Of a stretch of 47,037 nucleotides of DNA, positions 27,026 to 36,262 are shown piece after piece. The position numbers and the translations under genes are program-made. Origin of the DNA: an uncultured Clostridia bacterium (lineage in GTDB: Bacteria; Bacillota; Clostridia; Christensenellales; Pumilibacteraceae); NCBI GenBank assembly GCA_948440265.1, contig CAOJOK010000013.1:1-47037 (forward strand), written 5' to 3'. The notes below the pieces were generated by a model. The model was not told the DNA's origin. It saw only the letters and a program-made list of their open reading frames with translations, and searched no databases. The stretch's first letter is position 1, and every line of letters begins with the position of its first letter.

Positions 27026-28834
27026 TCAAAACATCTCGTTGTAGAACTTGATATACTCTTTCGCGCTGTTCTTCCAGCTGAAATCGGTCTTCATAGCGCG
27101 CTGTACAAGTCCGTCCCACTTGTCGTGATAGTCCTTGTAAAGCCCGACTGCGCGTTCCACCGCGTGCAGCATATCGCCTGCGTTGTAGGTCTGGAACGTG
27201 AAGCCGTTGCCGTAATCTCCGTCGCCGCAGTCGGTTATGGAGTCCTTTAAGCCGCCCGTAAGGCGCACGACGGGAATGGTGCCGTATCTGCACGCCATCA
27301 TCTGCGACAGTCCGCAAGGCTCGGACTTGCTCGGCATAAGGAAGATATCCGCCGCCGCGTAAATCTTGTGCGACAAGTCCTTATTGAACGCAATTACCGA
27401 GCAGACTTTTTGGTCGTACATCTGCTGTATGTGCGTGAAGAAGCCTTCGTAATCGGGGTCGCCCTTGCCGAGTATTACGACCTGCACGTCGTTTTTGAGT
27501 ATGTCGTTCATCGCAAAGCGCACGAGGTCCAGACCCTTATGCGACACAAGGCGCGATATGACCGCAATCATCGGCACGTTCTCATTTACGGGCAGGGACA
27601 GCATTTTTTGCAGTTCGGTCTTGTTTACCGCCTTATCCGTTTTGACGGTCGCCGTCGAGTAGTTCTTGAACAGCGCGCGGTTGGTTTCGGGATTATAGCT
27701 CTCGATATCCACGCCGTTGAGTATGCCGCGCAGTTTATAGCTGTTTTTCAGCAGGATATTTTCCAGACCGTGCGAATAGAACGGGTCCATAATCTCCTGC
27801 GCGTAAGACGGGCTTACCGTGGACACGGCGTCGCTGTAATCGATTGCGCCCTTCATAAGGTTTATACAGCCGCGGTGTTCAATCGACATATACTCGTGCT
27901 CCGGTATGCCGAACACGTCTTCTATTATGCCCTTTCCGTACTTGCCCTGATACTCTATATTGTGAATGGTGAATATGGTCTTGATGCCTTCGTATCCCGC
28001 GCGGTACATATAGAACAGTTTGTAATAAATGGGTACGAGCGCGGTCTGCCAATCCTGACAGTGCAGAATGTCGGGCTTCCAGCCGAGATGAGGAATGAGC
28101 TCTACGGTGGCTCTCGACAGGAACGCAAATCTCTCTCCGTCGTCGTAATAGCCGTACAGCGCAGGGCGTTTGAAGTAGTATTCGTTGTCTATGAAATAGT
28201 AGACCGTGCCTTTATAGTCGTACTTGAACAGTCCGCAGTATTGGTTGCGCCAGGCAAGGGGCACGTTTATGTGACAGATAAATTCGAGATTTTTTCTCTC
28301 GTCCTGCGGAAACGATTCGTACAGCGGCAGTATTATGCGCGCTTCGTATCCGCTGTGTTTGTCGGAGTTTATCTCTCTCGGCAGCGAACCCATAACTTCC
28401 CCGAGTCCCCCCGTGCCTGCAAACGGAAAGGCTTCCGAGCAAACAAAGAGTATTTTTCTCTTTTCGGCTTCCGCTTTCTTTTCCGCGGTCGGCTTTTCTT
28501 CTCTTGCCGCCACAGGCTTTTCTTCCTTTATTTCCGTCAGTTTGACGGTCGGTTTTTCCGTTTTTGCTTCCGTCGTTTTTACCGCGGGTTTTTCCTGCGG
28601 TTTCGCCGCGGGTTTTACTGCCGTCTTTTTAACCGTCTGCGGCTTTTCCGTTTTTGCCGCCGGTTTGGTTTCCGCTTTCACGGCGGTTTTCGTCTCCGTC
28701 TTTACGGCGGTTGCGGTTTCGGCTTTCGGAGCGGGTTTGACGACTGCCTCGTTCCTTGTCTGTTTTTCGGACTTTTCGTTTGTGTTCTTTTGGGCGGTCG
28801 GTTTTGCCTGACCCGTCTTTCTCGAAGTTGCCAT
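27026..28834 (-). CDS. glgA: Glycogen synthase (GT5) with long Lys/Ala/Pro N-terminal extension
   Basis: This 602-residue protein is a GT5 glucosyltransferase that extends alpha-1,4-glucan from ADP-glucose. The catalytic part begins near residue 125 (KILFVCSEAFPF), and later motifs include VVILGKGDPDYEGFF and FLMPSKSEPCGLSQMMACRYG. The first 124 residues are a low-complexity run of Lys, Ala, Pro, Thr and Glu with repeats such as KTETKTAVKAETKPAAK, absent from ordinary GlgA. The family's KxGGL motif, whose Lys contacts ADP-glucose, reads GTGGLGEV here, so the Lys is Gly. The Glu in EPCGL is present. AAAGGAG precedes the ATG, and the gene lies 37 bases after glgD. Confidence 0.95.
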   Translation of the reverse strand: MATSRKTGQAKPTAQKNTNEKSEKQTRNEAVVKPAPKAETATAVKTETKTAVKAETKPAAKTEKPQTVKKTAVKPAAKPQEKPAVKTTEAKTEKPTVKLTEIKEEKPVAAREEKPTAEKKAEAEKRKILFVCSEAFPFAGTGGLGEVMGSLPREINSDKHSGYEARIILPLYESFPQDERKNLEFICHINVPLAWRNQYCGLFKYDYKGTVYYFIDNEYYFKRPALYGYYDDGERFAFLSRATVELIPHLGWKPDILHCQDWQTALVPIYYKLFYMYRAGYEGIKTIFTIHNIEYQGKYGKGIIEDVFGIPEHEYMSIEHRGCINLMKGAIDYSDAVSTVSPSYAQEIMDPFYSHGLENILLKNSYKLRGILNGVDIESYNPETNRALFKNYSTATVKTDKAVNKTELQKMLSLPVNENVPMIAVISRLVSHKGLDLVRFAMNDILKNDVQVVILGKGDPDYEGFFTHIQQMYDQKVCSVIAFNKDLSHKIYAAADIFLMPSKSEPCGLSQMMACRYGTIPVVRLTGGLKDSITDCGDGDYGNGFTFQTYNAGDMLHAVERAVGLYKDYHDKWDGLVQRAMKTDFSWKNSAKEYIKFYNEMF

Positions 28835-28871
28835 AATATTATTCTCCTTTTTCGGATTTCTTTTTATTTAA

Positions 28872-29981
28872 TCAGATTACTACGTTTTTGGCTATATAAT
28901 AAGGATGCGTCGCGTGACCGGAAAGTTCTCTGTTTTCCAAAATCCGCACCTGTTTGTCGGCTATCACGCAATTGAGACGGCTGTTCTGCGCAATCTCGCT
29001 TTCCTGAAACACTATCGAATCTTTTATGACGGCGCCCTTTGCCACTTTCACGCCGCGGAAGAGTATGGAGTTTATGACCGTACCTTCTATGACGCAACCG
29101 TCGGCAATCAGCGAGTTCTGCACAATGGACGTATCTTCCAGACGGCAGGGCGCGCTGTCGCGCACTTTCGTGTAGATATTGGCTCCGTCGCTGTTGAACA
29201 GCGAGTCGCGCTTGTTCTTTTCCAACAGTTCCAGCGAGTGCTTGAAGTAGTTTGCCATACTGTCTATGGACGCGAAGTAGCCCTTATACTCGTACGAATA
29301 TATGTGATAGTTTTTGCAGCCCTTGACAAGCACGTCTTTGGAAAAGCTCTTATACCCGAGCTCGGCGGAGTTTTCCAGAATATTGAGCAGGAACAGGCGG
29401 TTCATCACGCAGATGTTCGTGTACACGTTTTTGACGCCCGACTGCTTGTTTGTCACGGTGACTTTATTCACTCTGCCGTCCTTGTCTATGTCGAGAATGG
29501 TTCTCTCCTTATCCGGCTTTATGTCCTTTGCCCGATATACTACGGTTATGTCGGCGTTGTGCCCGACGTGACGGCGCACTATGTCCGCAAAGTCGGCGTT
29601 GCATATACAGTCGCAGTCGCTCATAACGACGTACGTTTCTTCCGAGCGTTTCAAAAAGTGCGTTATGTTTTTCAGCGCTTCGAAACGGGAGTTGTACAGT
29701 CCGTTCATCTCCTCGCCGAACGGGGGCAGAATCATAAGTCCGCCGTTCTTTCTCGACAGGTCCCAATGCTTGCCGCTTCCGACGTGGTCCATAAGCGACT
29801 GATAGTTCGACTTGGTTATTATGCCGACCTTGCTTATGCCGCTGTTCACCATATTGGAAAGGGGAAAATCTATGAGACGGTATCTGCCGCCGAAGGGCAC
29901 GCTTGCCAGCGTTCTCTTTTCCGCCAGCTCGCCAAGCTCCTTGTCGTGTATGTTACTGAATACTATTCCCATCGTTTTCAT
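28872..29981 (-). CDS. glgD: GlgD-type ADP-glucose pyrophosphorylase subunit
   Basis: This 369-residue nucleotidyltransferase-like protein is the GlgD partner of GlgC in Bacillota, where the two form the enzyme making ADP-glucose from glucose-1-phosphate and ATP. The N-terminal loop that reads GGxGTRL in GlgC is here degraded (MGIVFSNIHDKELGELAEKR), as usual for the regulatory subunit. VPFGGRYRLIDFPLSN and a C-terminal left-handed beta-helix (NSLIADGCVIEGTVINSILF) are intact. Its GGGAGG ribosome site lies inside the last codons of glgC, and only 4 bases separate the genes, so translation is likely coupled and the subunits made in step. Confidence 0.97.
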   Translation of the reverse strand: MKTMGIVFSNIHDKELGELAEKRTLASVPFGGRYRLIDFPLSNMVNSGISKVGIITKSNYQSLMDHVGSGKHWDLSRKNGGLMILPPFGEEMNGLYNSRFEALKNITHFLKRSEETYVVMSDCDCICNADFADIVRRHVGHNADITVVYRAKDIKPDKERTILDIDKDGRVNKVTVTNKQSGVKNVYTNICVMNRLFLLNILENSAELGYKSFSKDVLVKGCKNYHIYSYEYKGYFASIDSMANYFKHSLELLEKNKRDSLFNSDGANIYTKVRDSAPCRLEDTSIVQNSLIADGCVIEGTVINSILFRGVKVAKGAVIKDSIVFQESEIAQNSRLNCVIADKQVRILENRELSGHATHPYYIAKNVVI

Positions 29982-29985
29982 ATTT

Positions 29986-31170
29986 TTATTCCTCCCTTTC
30001 CACTATTTCGCCGGCTTTGAGTTTGGTGCCCTTTTTCAGGTTTACTCCGCCGCCTATGAGCGTTATGCTGTTTTTATCCGAAGTTTCGTCGCCGAGCACG
30101 CAGTTCTCTCCGATTGTGCAGTTCTCGTCCACCATAGCGTAATTCAAACGCGCGTTTTTGCCGACCGTCGTGCCGCGCATTACCACGCTGTTTTTGACGA
30201 GCGCGCCTTCTTCTATCACCACGCCTTCGCCGAGCACGGAATTTATGACCGTGCCGTCCACTTCGCAACCCGTCGTCATAATCGAGTTCAGCACTCTGCC
30301 GCCCGCGCCGATATGGCTGGGAGGCAACGGACGGTTGCGGGAGTATATCTTGAAGTTGGAGTCGTTTAAATTGATGAGCGGATTTTCTCCGAGCAAATCC
30401 ATATTGGCTTCCCACAGCGACGTGACCGTTCCGACGTCCTTCCAATAGCCGCTGAAGCCGTATGCAAATACGTTCATTTTCTTTTTGAGCAGCGTCGGTA
30501 TTATGTTCTTGCCGAAGTCGTTGGACGAATCGGGGTTCTTTTCGTCGGCGACAAGCTCGCTTACCAGCACGTCTTTTTTGAAAATGTATATGCCCATAGA
30601 CGCGTGATTGCTTTTCGGCTTTTTGGGTTTTTCTTCGAACGACAGTATTCTCTTGCTCTCGTCGAAGTCCAAAATTCCGAAACGGCTCGCCTCCTCCTTG
30701 GGCACGTCTATGACGGCTATCGTACAGTCGGCGTTGTTCGCCTCGTGCTCGGCAAGCATTTTCGAGTAGTCCATTTTATATATGTGGTCGCCGCTTAAAA
30801 TGAGCACGTGTTCGGAATCGAACTCGTTCAAAAAGTGGAGGTTCTGGTATATGGCGTTTGCCGTACCCTTATACCACTCGCCGCCCTTTTTGGCTTGATA
30901 AGGCGGCAGAGTATGTACTCCGCCGTAGCTTCTGTCCAAATCCCAAGGTTCGCCGTTGCCGATATACTCGTTGAGTATGAGCGGCTGATACTGCGTCAGC
31001 ACGCCCACCGTGTCGATGTTCGAGTTCGCGCAGTTGGACAGCGGAAAATCGATAATACGATATTTCGCGCCGAAAGACACGGCAGGTTTTGCCACTCTGC
31101 TCGTGAGCGCGTACAGGCGGGTTCCCTGTCCGCCTGCCAACAGCATTGCAATACACTTCTTCTTTTTCAT
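29986..31170 (-). CDS. glgC: Glucose-1-phosphate adenylyltransferase (catalytic subunit)
   Basis: This 394-residue enzyme makes ADP-glucose, the committed step of glycogen synthesis. The nucleotide loop [17 protein letters not shown] and the substrate region [19 protein letters not shown] are complete. The catalytic [10 protein letters not shown] and the C-terminal beta-helix ([20 protein letters not shown]) follow. An ATG at 31209 is in frame, but GGGAG seven bases before the ATG at 31170 makes the later start better. It sits between glgB and glgD. The family is allosterically regulated, but the effector cannot be read from sequence. Confidence 0.97.
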   Translation of the reverse strand: MKKKKCIAMLLAGGQGTRLYALTSRVAKPAVSFGAKYRIIDFPLSNCANSNIDTVGVLTQYQPLILNEYIGNGEPWDLDRSYGGVHTLPPYQAKKGGEWYKGTANAIYQNLHFLNEFDSEHVLILSGDHIYKMDYSKMLAEHEANNADCTIAVIDVPKEEASRFGILDFDESKRILSFEEKPKKPKSNHASMGIYIFKKDVLVSELVADEKNPDSSNDFGKNIIPTLLKKKMNVFAYGFSGYWKDVGTVTSLWEANMDLLGENPLINLNDSNFKIYSRNRPLPPSHIGAGGRVLNSIMTTGCEVDGTVINSVLGEGVVIEEGALVKNSVVMRGTTVGKNARLNYAMVDENCTIGENCVLGDETSDKNSITLIGGGVNLKKGTKLKAGEIVEREE

Positions 31171-31230
31171 ATTCTTCTCCCTGATTATAGTTGACTTGCC
31201 TTTGCTCATATGAGCTTCGGCAAGACGAGA

Positions 31231-33150
31231 TTACTTATTCTTTACCGCTCTTTTGGGTGCGGCACGTTTTGCCACAGGCGGTTTTTTCGCCGCGGTCCTG
31301 GGCGGTTTTGCTTCCGCCGCGAACATATATCCCGACATAGGCGCAAGGTCCAGCACTATGCTGTACTCTTTGCCGTGGCTTGCCGTCTTTTCCGCCTTTA
31401 AGCCCGTGCCGCCCTCTTTGAAGCCGTACACGTCGGTGGAGAGCAGGCGCTTGAACGTGCCCTTGTCCACGCCTATGCGATAGTCCTTCCACTCCGAGAG
31501 CGAGAAATTTATGACAATTATTATGCGGTTGCCCTTGCGGTCCTTGCGCTCGTATGCGATGACGTTCTGCTTATTGTCGTCGGCGACGAGCCAATGATAG
31601 CCGTCCCAGCTGTCTTCTATTTCCCACAGCGGACTGTTATTAAGGTATATCCTATTCAATGCGGCGGCATATTTTTTACTGCCGCTGTGCATATCGTAGT
31701 CCAACAGCTGCCAGCACAGAGAGTCGGCGAAGTTCCATTCGTCGAACTGCGCGAACTCCGTGCCCATAAAGGAAAGTTTTTTGCCGGGGTGTCCTATCAT
31801 ATTCATAAGATAGTTGCGCCAGCCTGCAAACTTCTGTTCGTACGTTCCCGGCATCTTATTGACGAGAGAGCATTTTCCGTACACCACTTCGTCGTGCGAT
31901 ATGGGCAGCACATAGTTTTCGCTGAACGCGTACGTCATTGAAAACGTCAGGTTGTTATGCAGTCCGGCGCGCCAGAGCGGGTCGGTCTTGGCATAGGAAA
32001 GCGTGTCGTTCATCCAGCCCATATTCCACTTGAAGTTGAAGCCGAGTCCGCCGTCGCAGGCAGGCTTCGTGACCATAGGCCACGCGGTCGATTCTTCGGC
32101 AATCATCATCGCGTGCGGAAATTTTTCGAATATCTTGCTGTTGAGTTTTCGGAAAAACTCCACGGCGTCGAGGTTCTCCTTGCCGCCGTACTCATTGGGG
32201 CGCCACTGTTTTCTGCCGTAATCGAGATACAGCATACTTGCGACGGCGTCCACGCGCAGTCCGTCTATGTGGAAAACGTCCAGCCAATAGGCGGCGTTGG
32301 AAATCAGAAAGCTGGCGACTTCGCCGCGGCGGTAGTCGAAACAGCGCGTTCCCCACTCCTTATGCTCCATTCTCAATTCGTCGCTCGGCTCGTACAGCGG
32401 AGCGCCGTCGAACTCGTAGAGTCCGTTGCCGTTTTTCGGGAAGTGCCCGGGCACCCAATCGAGAATTATGCCGAAGCCTGCGTTGTGCAGCTTGTCCACG
32501 AGATAGGCGAAATCTTCGGGTGTGCCGTATCTCGACGTCGGCGCATAATAGCCCGTGACCTGATAGCCCCAGCTGGCGTCGAACGGATATTCGGCTATGC
32601 CCATAAGCTCTATGTGCGTATACGACATTTCCTGCATATACGGCACAATCTCGTCGGCGAACTTGCGGTAGTCATAGCAGTTGCCGTCGGGATATCTGCG
32701 CCAGGAGCCGATGTGGCACTCGTAGATATTCACGGGTTTTTTATAGACGTCGGTCTTTTCCGACATATATTTTTCGTCGGTGAATTTATAGGCGTCGAGC
32801 GGATATGCCTTGCTCGCCGTACCTTCGTGCGTTTCCGAATGAAAGGCGTACGGGTCGGATTTATAGATTCCGCCCTTTACCGTTTCGAGATAGTACTTAT
32901 AATTGTCATAGCGTTTTATTCCGCTTATTCTGACTTCCCATATTCCCGCGTTCGTTATGCGGTTCATAGGGTTGACATTCGTGTCCCAACCGTTGAAGTC
33001 CCCGACTACGGACACCGACTTTGCTTTCGGCGCCCACACCCTGAAAACGGCTTCTCCCGTCCTTTCGTTGAGACTGCAGCCCATAAAACGGTATGCTTCG
33101 CAGCAGTCTCCGCACTCAAACTCCGATTGCGTGTTTCTGTCGAATATCAT
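31231..33150 (-). CDS. glgB: 1,4-alpha-glucan branching enzyme
   Basis: This 639-residue GH13 branching enzyme forms alpha-1,6 branches in glycogen. The N-terminal CBM48-type domain (about 20-115) contains VSVVGDFNGWD. The barrel has DWVPGHF, GLRVDAVAS with nucleophile Asp301, AEEST with acid/base Glu near 352, and ISHDEV. The last 28 residues form a basic Lys/Ala/Pro/Arg tail (AKPPRTAAKKPPVAKRAAP and onward) not needed by the family, echoing the extension on GlgA. GGAGG lies 4 bases before the ATG. It is the first gene of the operon, with about 70 bases of leader containing a small CGGCT/AGCCG hairpin. Confidence 0.97.
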   Translation of the reverse strand: MIFDRNTQSEFECGDCCEAYRFMGCSLNERTGEAVFRVWAPKAKSVSVVGDFNGWDTNVNPMNRITNAGIWEVRISGIKRYDNYKYYLETVKGGIYKSDPYAFHSETHEGTASKAYPLDAYKFTDEKYMSEKTDVYKKPVNIYECHIGSWRRYPDGNCYDYRKFADEIVPYMQEMSYTHIELMGIAEYPFDASWGYQVTGYYAPTSRYGTPEDFAYLVDKLHNAGFGIILDWVPGHFPKNGNGLYEFDGAPLYEPSDELRMEHKEWGTRCFDYRRGEVASFLISNAAYWLDVFHIDGLRVDAVASMLYLDYGRKQWRPNEYGGKENLDAVEFFRKLNSKIFEKFPHAMMIAEESTAWPMVTKPACDGGLGFNFKWNMGWMNDTLSYAKTDPLWRAGLHNNLTFSMTYAFSENYVLPISHDEVVYGKCSLVNKMPGTYEQKFAGWRNYLMNMIGHPGKKLSFMGTEFAQFDEWNFADSLCWQLLDYDMHSGSKKYAAALNRIYLNNSPLWEIEDSWDGYHWLVADDNKQNVIAYERKDRKGNRIIIVINFSLSEWKDYRIGVDKGTFKRLLSTDVYGFKEGGTGLKAEKTASHGKEYSIVLDLAPMSGYMFAAEAKPPRTAAKKPPVAKRAAPKRAVKNK

Positions 33151-33225
33151 TAGTCCTCCGATGATTTGCGGCTTTTGCAGCCGTTGTTTAAAAGTATTCG
33201 ATTTCCCGAACCCGTTGACATATAT

Positions 33226-33254
33226 ATTATACTACATATTTACAAGAATTTCAA
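33226..33254 (-). promoter_or_regulatory. Predicted sigma-A promoter of the glycogen operon
   Basis: On the minus strand TTGAAA (33249-33254) is followed by 17 bases and a perfect TATAAT (33226-33231). It and the glnN promoter share the 331-base gap 33151-33481 and fire in opposite directions. That gap holds only these promoters, leaders and A/T-rich DNA. Confidence 0.75.
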
Positions 33255-33346
33255 TAGATATTTCATTTTTTTACGGAAATTTTTTAAGTTTTTTTGACGG
33301 CGGCATTTGCGTGCCGAAAAAAGTTTAGAAACTCCGTGTCAAACCG

Positions 33347-33375
33347 TTGACTTTCGGCGTAGCATAATATATAAT
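33347..33375 (+). promoter_or_regulatory. Predicted sigma-A promoter of glnN
   Basis: TTGACT (33347-33352), 17 bases, then a perfect TATAAT (33370-33375). The leader is about 100 bases. Confidence 0.8.
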
Positions 33376-33400
33376 AACACCATAGTAATCTTGACGGCAA

Positions 33401-33446
33401 AGGCGCTGTGGGATATGATATTCCCGTAGCGTCTCTTTCTTTATTT
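33401..33446 (+). promoter_or_regulatory. Probable transcription attenuator in the glnN leader
   Basis: Bases 33401-33413 pair with 33422-33434 over 13 consecutive positions (three G-U), around a small loop, and the stem runs directly into CTTTCTTTATTT. This is the form of an intrinsic terminator, yet it sits between the glnN promoter and its start codon. It may stop transcription unless an antiterminator protein or alternative fold intervenes. ANTAR-type antitermination is known for nitrogen genes, but no twin hairpin of that type is clear here. Confidence 0.55.
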
Positions 33447-33481
33447 CGGGTTACGTCACACTTTTACAAGGAGATTATATT

Positions 33482-35560
33482 ATGAGCAACAATGTACCGA
33501 AGCTGTTCGGAAGTCTGGTCTTTAACGACAAGGTTATGCGCGAGCGTCTGCCGAAAGAGACTTACCGCGCCATACAGCACTCAATCAAGAGCGGCGCGCC
33601 GCTGTCGGGCGAGACTGCCGACACGGTGGCGGGCGCGATGAAGGACTGGGCAATCGAAAAGGGCGCGACGCACTATACGCACTGGTTCCAGCCTATGACG
33701 GGCATTACGGCGGAAAAGCACGACAGCTTTTTAACCCCCGTCGGCGACGGCGAAGTCATTATGAACTTTTCGGGCAAGGAGCTTATAAAGGGCGAACCCG
33801 ACGCGTCGTCCTTCCCCTCGGGCGGCATACGCGCCACTTTCGAAGCGCGCGGATATACGGCTTGGGACCCGTCGAGCTATGCTTTCATCAAGGACGGCGC
33901 GCTGTGTATTCCGACGGCGTTTATGTCTTACACGGGCGAAGTGCTGGACAAGAAAACGCCGCTTTTGCGGTCTATGAACGTGCTCGGCAAGCAAGCCGCG
34001 CGCGTCTTGAAGCTGTTCGGAAAAAACGTGACCGTGGACACGACGGTCGGTCCCGAGCAGGAATATTTCCTTATAGACCGCGCTATGTACGAACGGCGCA
34101 AGGACCTTGTAATTACGGGGCGCACGCTTTTGGGCGCGCGTCCGCCGAAGGGTCAGGAGCTCGAGGACCATTATTTCGGCAACATCAAGCCGCGCGTTAT
34201 GGCGTTTATGCAGGACCTTGACCGCGAGCTGTGGAAGTTCGGCATTTACGCAAAGACTCGGCACAACGAAGTCGCGCCTGCACAGCACGAGCTTGCGCCC
34301 ATATTCTGCTCCGTCAACATCTCCACCGACCACAATCAGCTGACTATGGAAATTATGAAGAAGGTCGCCGAGGAGCACGGTCTATACTGCCTTTTGCACG
34401 AAAAGCCGTTTGCCGGCGTCAACGGCAGCGGCAAGCACAATAACTGGTCTATGTCCACGTCCGACGGCGAAAACCTGTTGAACCCCGGAAAGAGTCCGGA
34501 AAGCAATTTGCAGTTCCTGCTGTTTCTGACGGCGGTTATAGAAGCGGTTGACAGGCATCAGGACCTTCTGCGCCTGTCCGTGGCTTCCGCCGGCAACGAC
34601 CACAGGCTGGGCGCAAACGAGGCTCCCCCTGCCATTCTGTCCATATATCTCGGCGACGAGCTGACTTCGATTTTGGAGAGCATTGCCGAGGGCAAACCGT
34701 ACAGCAAGCGCGGCGGCGTCAAGTTCACGACGGGCGTCGATTCCATTCCGCTGTTCACCCAGGACACGACGGACAGAAACCGCACGTCGCCCTTTGCGTT
34801 TACGGGCAATAAGTTCGAATTCCGTATGCTCGGTTCGGCGGTCAATATCAGCTGTCCGAACGTGATGATTAACACGGCGGTTGCCGAAGCGCTCTGCGAA
34901 TTTGCCGACAAGCTGGAAAAGAGCAAGAATTTCGAAGCCGACGCGATTAAGCTCATAAAGGAGTCTTACCGCAAGCACAGGCGCATTGTGTTCAACGGAA
35001 ACAACTACACGAAGGAATGGGAAGAAGAAGCCGAAAAGCGCGGCTTGCTCAATCTCAAAAGCACGCCCGACGCTCTGTCCTATTACGACCGCGAAGAAAA
35101 TATCAAGCTGTTCGAGAAGTTCAAAATCTACACGGCGGCGGAAATACGCGCGCGCGAAGAAATACTCCTGGAAAATTACAGCAAGGTGCTCAACATCGAG
35201 GCGCTGACTATGATTGATATGGTGGGCAAGCAGATTCTGCCTGCGGTGTTCGCCTACTCGTCCGACCTTGCCGAAGGCATTGTCCACAAAAAGACCTGCG
35301 GCGTGTCCGTCAAAGCGGAGTCCGACGTGCTGAAAAAGATTACCAATCTTTCCGACGCCGCATACGACGCATTGAACCGCCTGTCCGACACCGTGGTGGA
35401 AGCAAAGGGCGTTTGCGACTTCAAAGCCGCCGCGTTCTTCTACCGCGACAACGTGCTTCCCGCTATGCAGGAGCTTCGCACGCACTGCGACGCTTTGGAG
35501 ATGCTGGTGGAAAGCGATTATTGGCCCGTGCCCACCTATTCCGATTTACTGTTCTATTGA
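33482..35560 (+). CDS. glnN: Glutamine synthetase type III
   Basis: This 692-residue GSIII makes glutamine from glutamate, ammonium and ATP. The long N-terminal GSIII-specific region ([20 protein letters not shown]) is followed by [23 protein letters not shown]. The metal/glutamate site region has [25 protein letters not shown] and [10 protein letters not shown]. The C-terminal helical domain is complete, and the length is normal. AAGGAG lies about 9 bases before the ATG. The leader contains a likely attenuator, suggesting control by nitrogen supply. It is monocistronic, ending at a strong terminator. No amt, glnK or gltB gene is present in the window. Confidence 0.98.
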   Translation: MSNNVPKLFGSLVFNDKVMRERLPKETYRAIQHSIKSGAPLSGETADTVAGAMKDWAIEKGATHYTHWFQPMTGITAEKHDSFLTPVGDGEVIMNFSGKELIKGEPDASSFPSGGIRATFEARGYTAWDPSSYAFIKDGALCIPTAFMSYTGEVLDKKTPLLRSMNVLGKQAARVLKLFGKNVTVDTTVGPEQEYFLIDRAMYERRKDLVITGRTLLGARPPKGQELEDHYFGNIKPRVMAFMQDLDRELWKFGIYAKTRHNEVAPAQHELAPIFCSVNISTDHNQLTMEIMKKVAEEHGLYCLLHEKPFAGVNGSGKHNNWSMSTSDGENLLNPGKSPESNLQFLLFLTAVIEAVDRHQDLLRLSVASAGNDHRLGANEAPPAILSIYLGDELTSILESIAEGKPYSKRGGVKFTTGVDSIPLFTQDTTDRNRTSPFAFTGNKFEFRMLGSAVNISCPNVMINTAVAEALCEFADKLEKSKNFEADAIKLIKESYRKHRRIVFNGNNYTKEWEEEAEKRGLLNLKSTPDALSYYDREENIKLFEKFKIYTAAEIRAREEILLENYSKVLNIEALTMIDMVGKQILPAVFAYSSDLAEGIVHKKTCGVSVKAESDVLKKITNLSDAAYDALNRLSDTVVEAKGVCDFKAAAFFYRDNVLPAMQELRTHCDALEMLVESDYWPVPTYSDLLFY

Positions 35561-35575
35561 TTGAAAAAGCAAAAG

Positions 35576-35602
35576 CCCCTGCCGGTGCAGGGGTTTTCTT
35601 TT
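35576..35602 (+). terminator. Terminator of glnN
   Basis: CCCCTGC (35576-35582) pairs with GCAGGGG (35587-35593) around CGGT and runs into TTTTCTTTT. Confidence 0.9.
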
Positions 35603-35607
35603 ACGAA

Positions 35608-35640
35608 AAAAGAGCGCTTCGGGTTTTAAAGCGCTCTTTT
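35608..35640 (-). terminator. Terminator of the P-loop gene
   Basis: AAAAGAGCGCTT (35608-35619) pairs perfectly with AAGCGCTCTTTT (35629-35640). On the minus strand the stem ends in a T-run, directly after the P-loop gene stop. It could also back up the glnN terminator. Confidence 0.85.
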
Positions 35641-35643
35641 GAT

Positions 35644-36147
35644 TTACTGAAATACTATTTCGTCGAGCAGGGACTGGACCATAGCGAAGTTGGCGCGCGC
35701 CTGACGCGGACGCATATCCGCCGCTCTCTCGCCCAGCACCTGATGCTGGCGGTGCAATATCAGAAAGCCTTTTTTGGTTACCTTTCTCAAATACGCGAGC
35801 GTATCGCCCTTGCTCCTTGCCGCGCAGAAGCACAGGTCGCAGTCGGAAAAGCGTTCCATAGCCATTCTCAATTCCGACTCCTTATCGCCGTCGGTGGTTA
35901 TGCCGATACGTCTTCCGCCTATTTCGAAAATGACGTACATATCGTGAAAGTCGCAGTCTTCGCCGCGCTTTTTCATCGCTTCGAACATATCTATTTCCTT
36001 GCGCAGAGATATCGGAGTCGGTTTTTTCGCCGACGATTCGGCGATGACCGCCTTGCTTCCGTATTTTTCCATAACCGCGGCGATGAACAGTTTCAAGACC
36101 GTTGTCTTGCCCGACTCGCCGTTTCCGAAAAGCGCAACGACATTCAT
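35644..36147 (-). CDS. Small P-loop NTPase of unknown function
   Basis: This 167-residue protein opens with a Walker A motif, ALFGNGESGKTTVLK (P-loop near residues 8-16). It continues with RRIGITTDGDKESEL and CDLCFCAARSKGDTLAYL, which could hold the switch-like and Walker B-like strands. The fold resembles a single-domain nucleotide-binding protein, but no family is recognised. There is no signal peptide or membrane segment. An earlier in-frame ATG (36180) overlaps the predicted -10 region, so the start at 36147, with AGGAG about 9 bases upstream, is preferred. It has its own promoter and terminator. Roles in DNA packaging, motility or kinase activity cannot be told apart from sequence. Confidence 0.82.
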   Translation of the reverse strand: MNVVALFGNGESGKTTVLKLFIAAVMEKYGSKAVIAESSAKKPTPISLRKEIDMFEAMKKRGEDCDFHDMYVIFEIGGRRIGITTDGDKESELRMAMERFSDCDLCFCAARSKGDTLAYLRKVTKKGFLILHRQHQVLGERAADMRPRQARANFAMVQSLLDEIVFQ

Positions 36148-36179
36148 ATCATTCCACTCCTGTTTTATATACTGCGTCA

Positions 36180-36208
36180 AGTATAAATCAAAATACGGAA
36201 AATGTCAA
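36180..36208 (-). promoter_or_regulatory. Predicted sigma-A promoter of the P-loop gene
   Basis: On the minus strand a perfect TTGACA (36203-36208) is followed by 17 bases and TATACT (36180-36185). Its -35 overlaps the edge of the rnr terminator stem. Confidence 0.75.
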
Positions 36209-36233
36209 GAGCCCGAAAATAATTCGGGCTCTT
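36207..36233 (-). terminator. Stem-loop terminator after rnr
   Basis: AAGAGCCCGAA (36207-36217) pairs perfectly with TTCGGGCTCTT (36223-36233) around five bases. The T-run on the minus strand is weak (TTGACATTTT), so termination may be partial. Confidence 0.6.
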
Positions 36234-36262
36234 TCGTACATTCTTATTTTCGCCTATGCGCC

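Noticed and set aside
24538..27051. Long open frame opposite glgP on the plus strand
   Set aside because: It is the antisense shadow of a high-GC third-position gene, with no motif or start signal.
33391..33446. ANTAR twin-hairpin target in the glnN leader
   Set aside because: Only one stem is clear and its loop is not the expected hexaloop. It is kept as an attenuator of unknown type.
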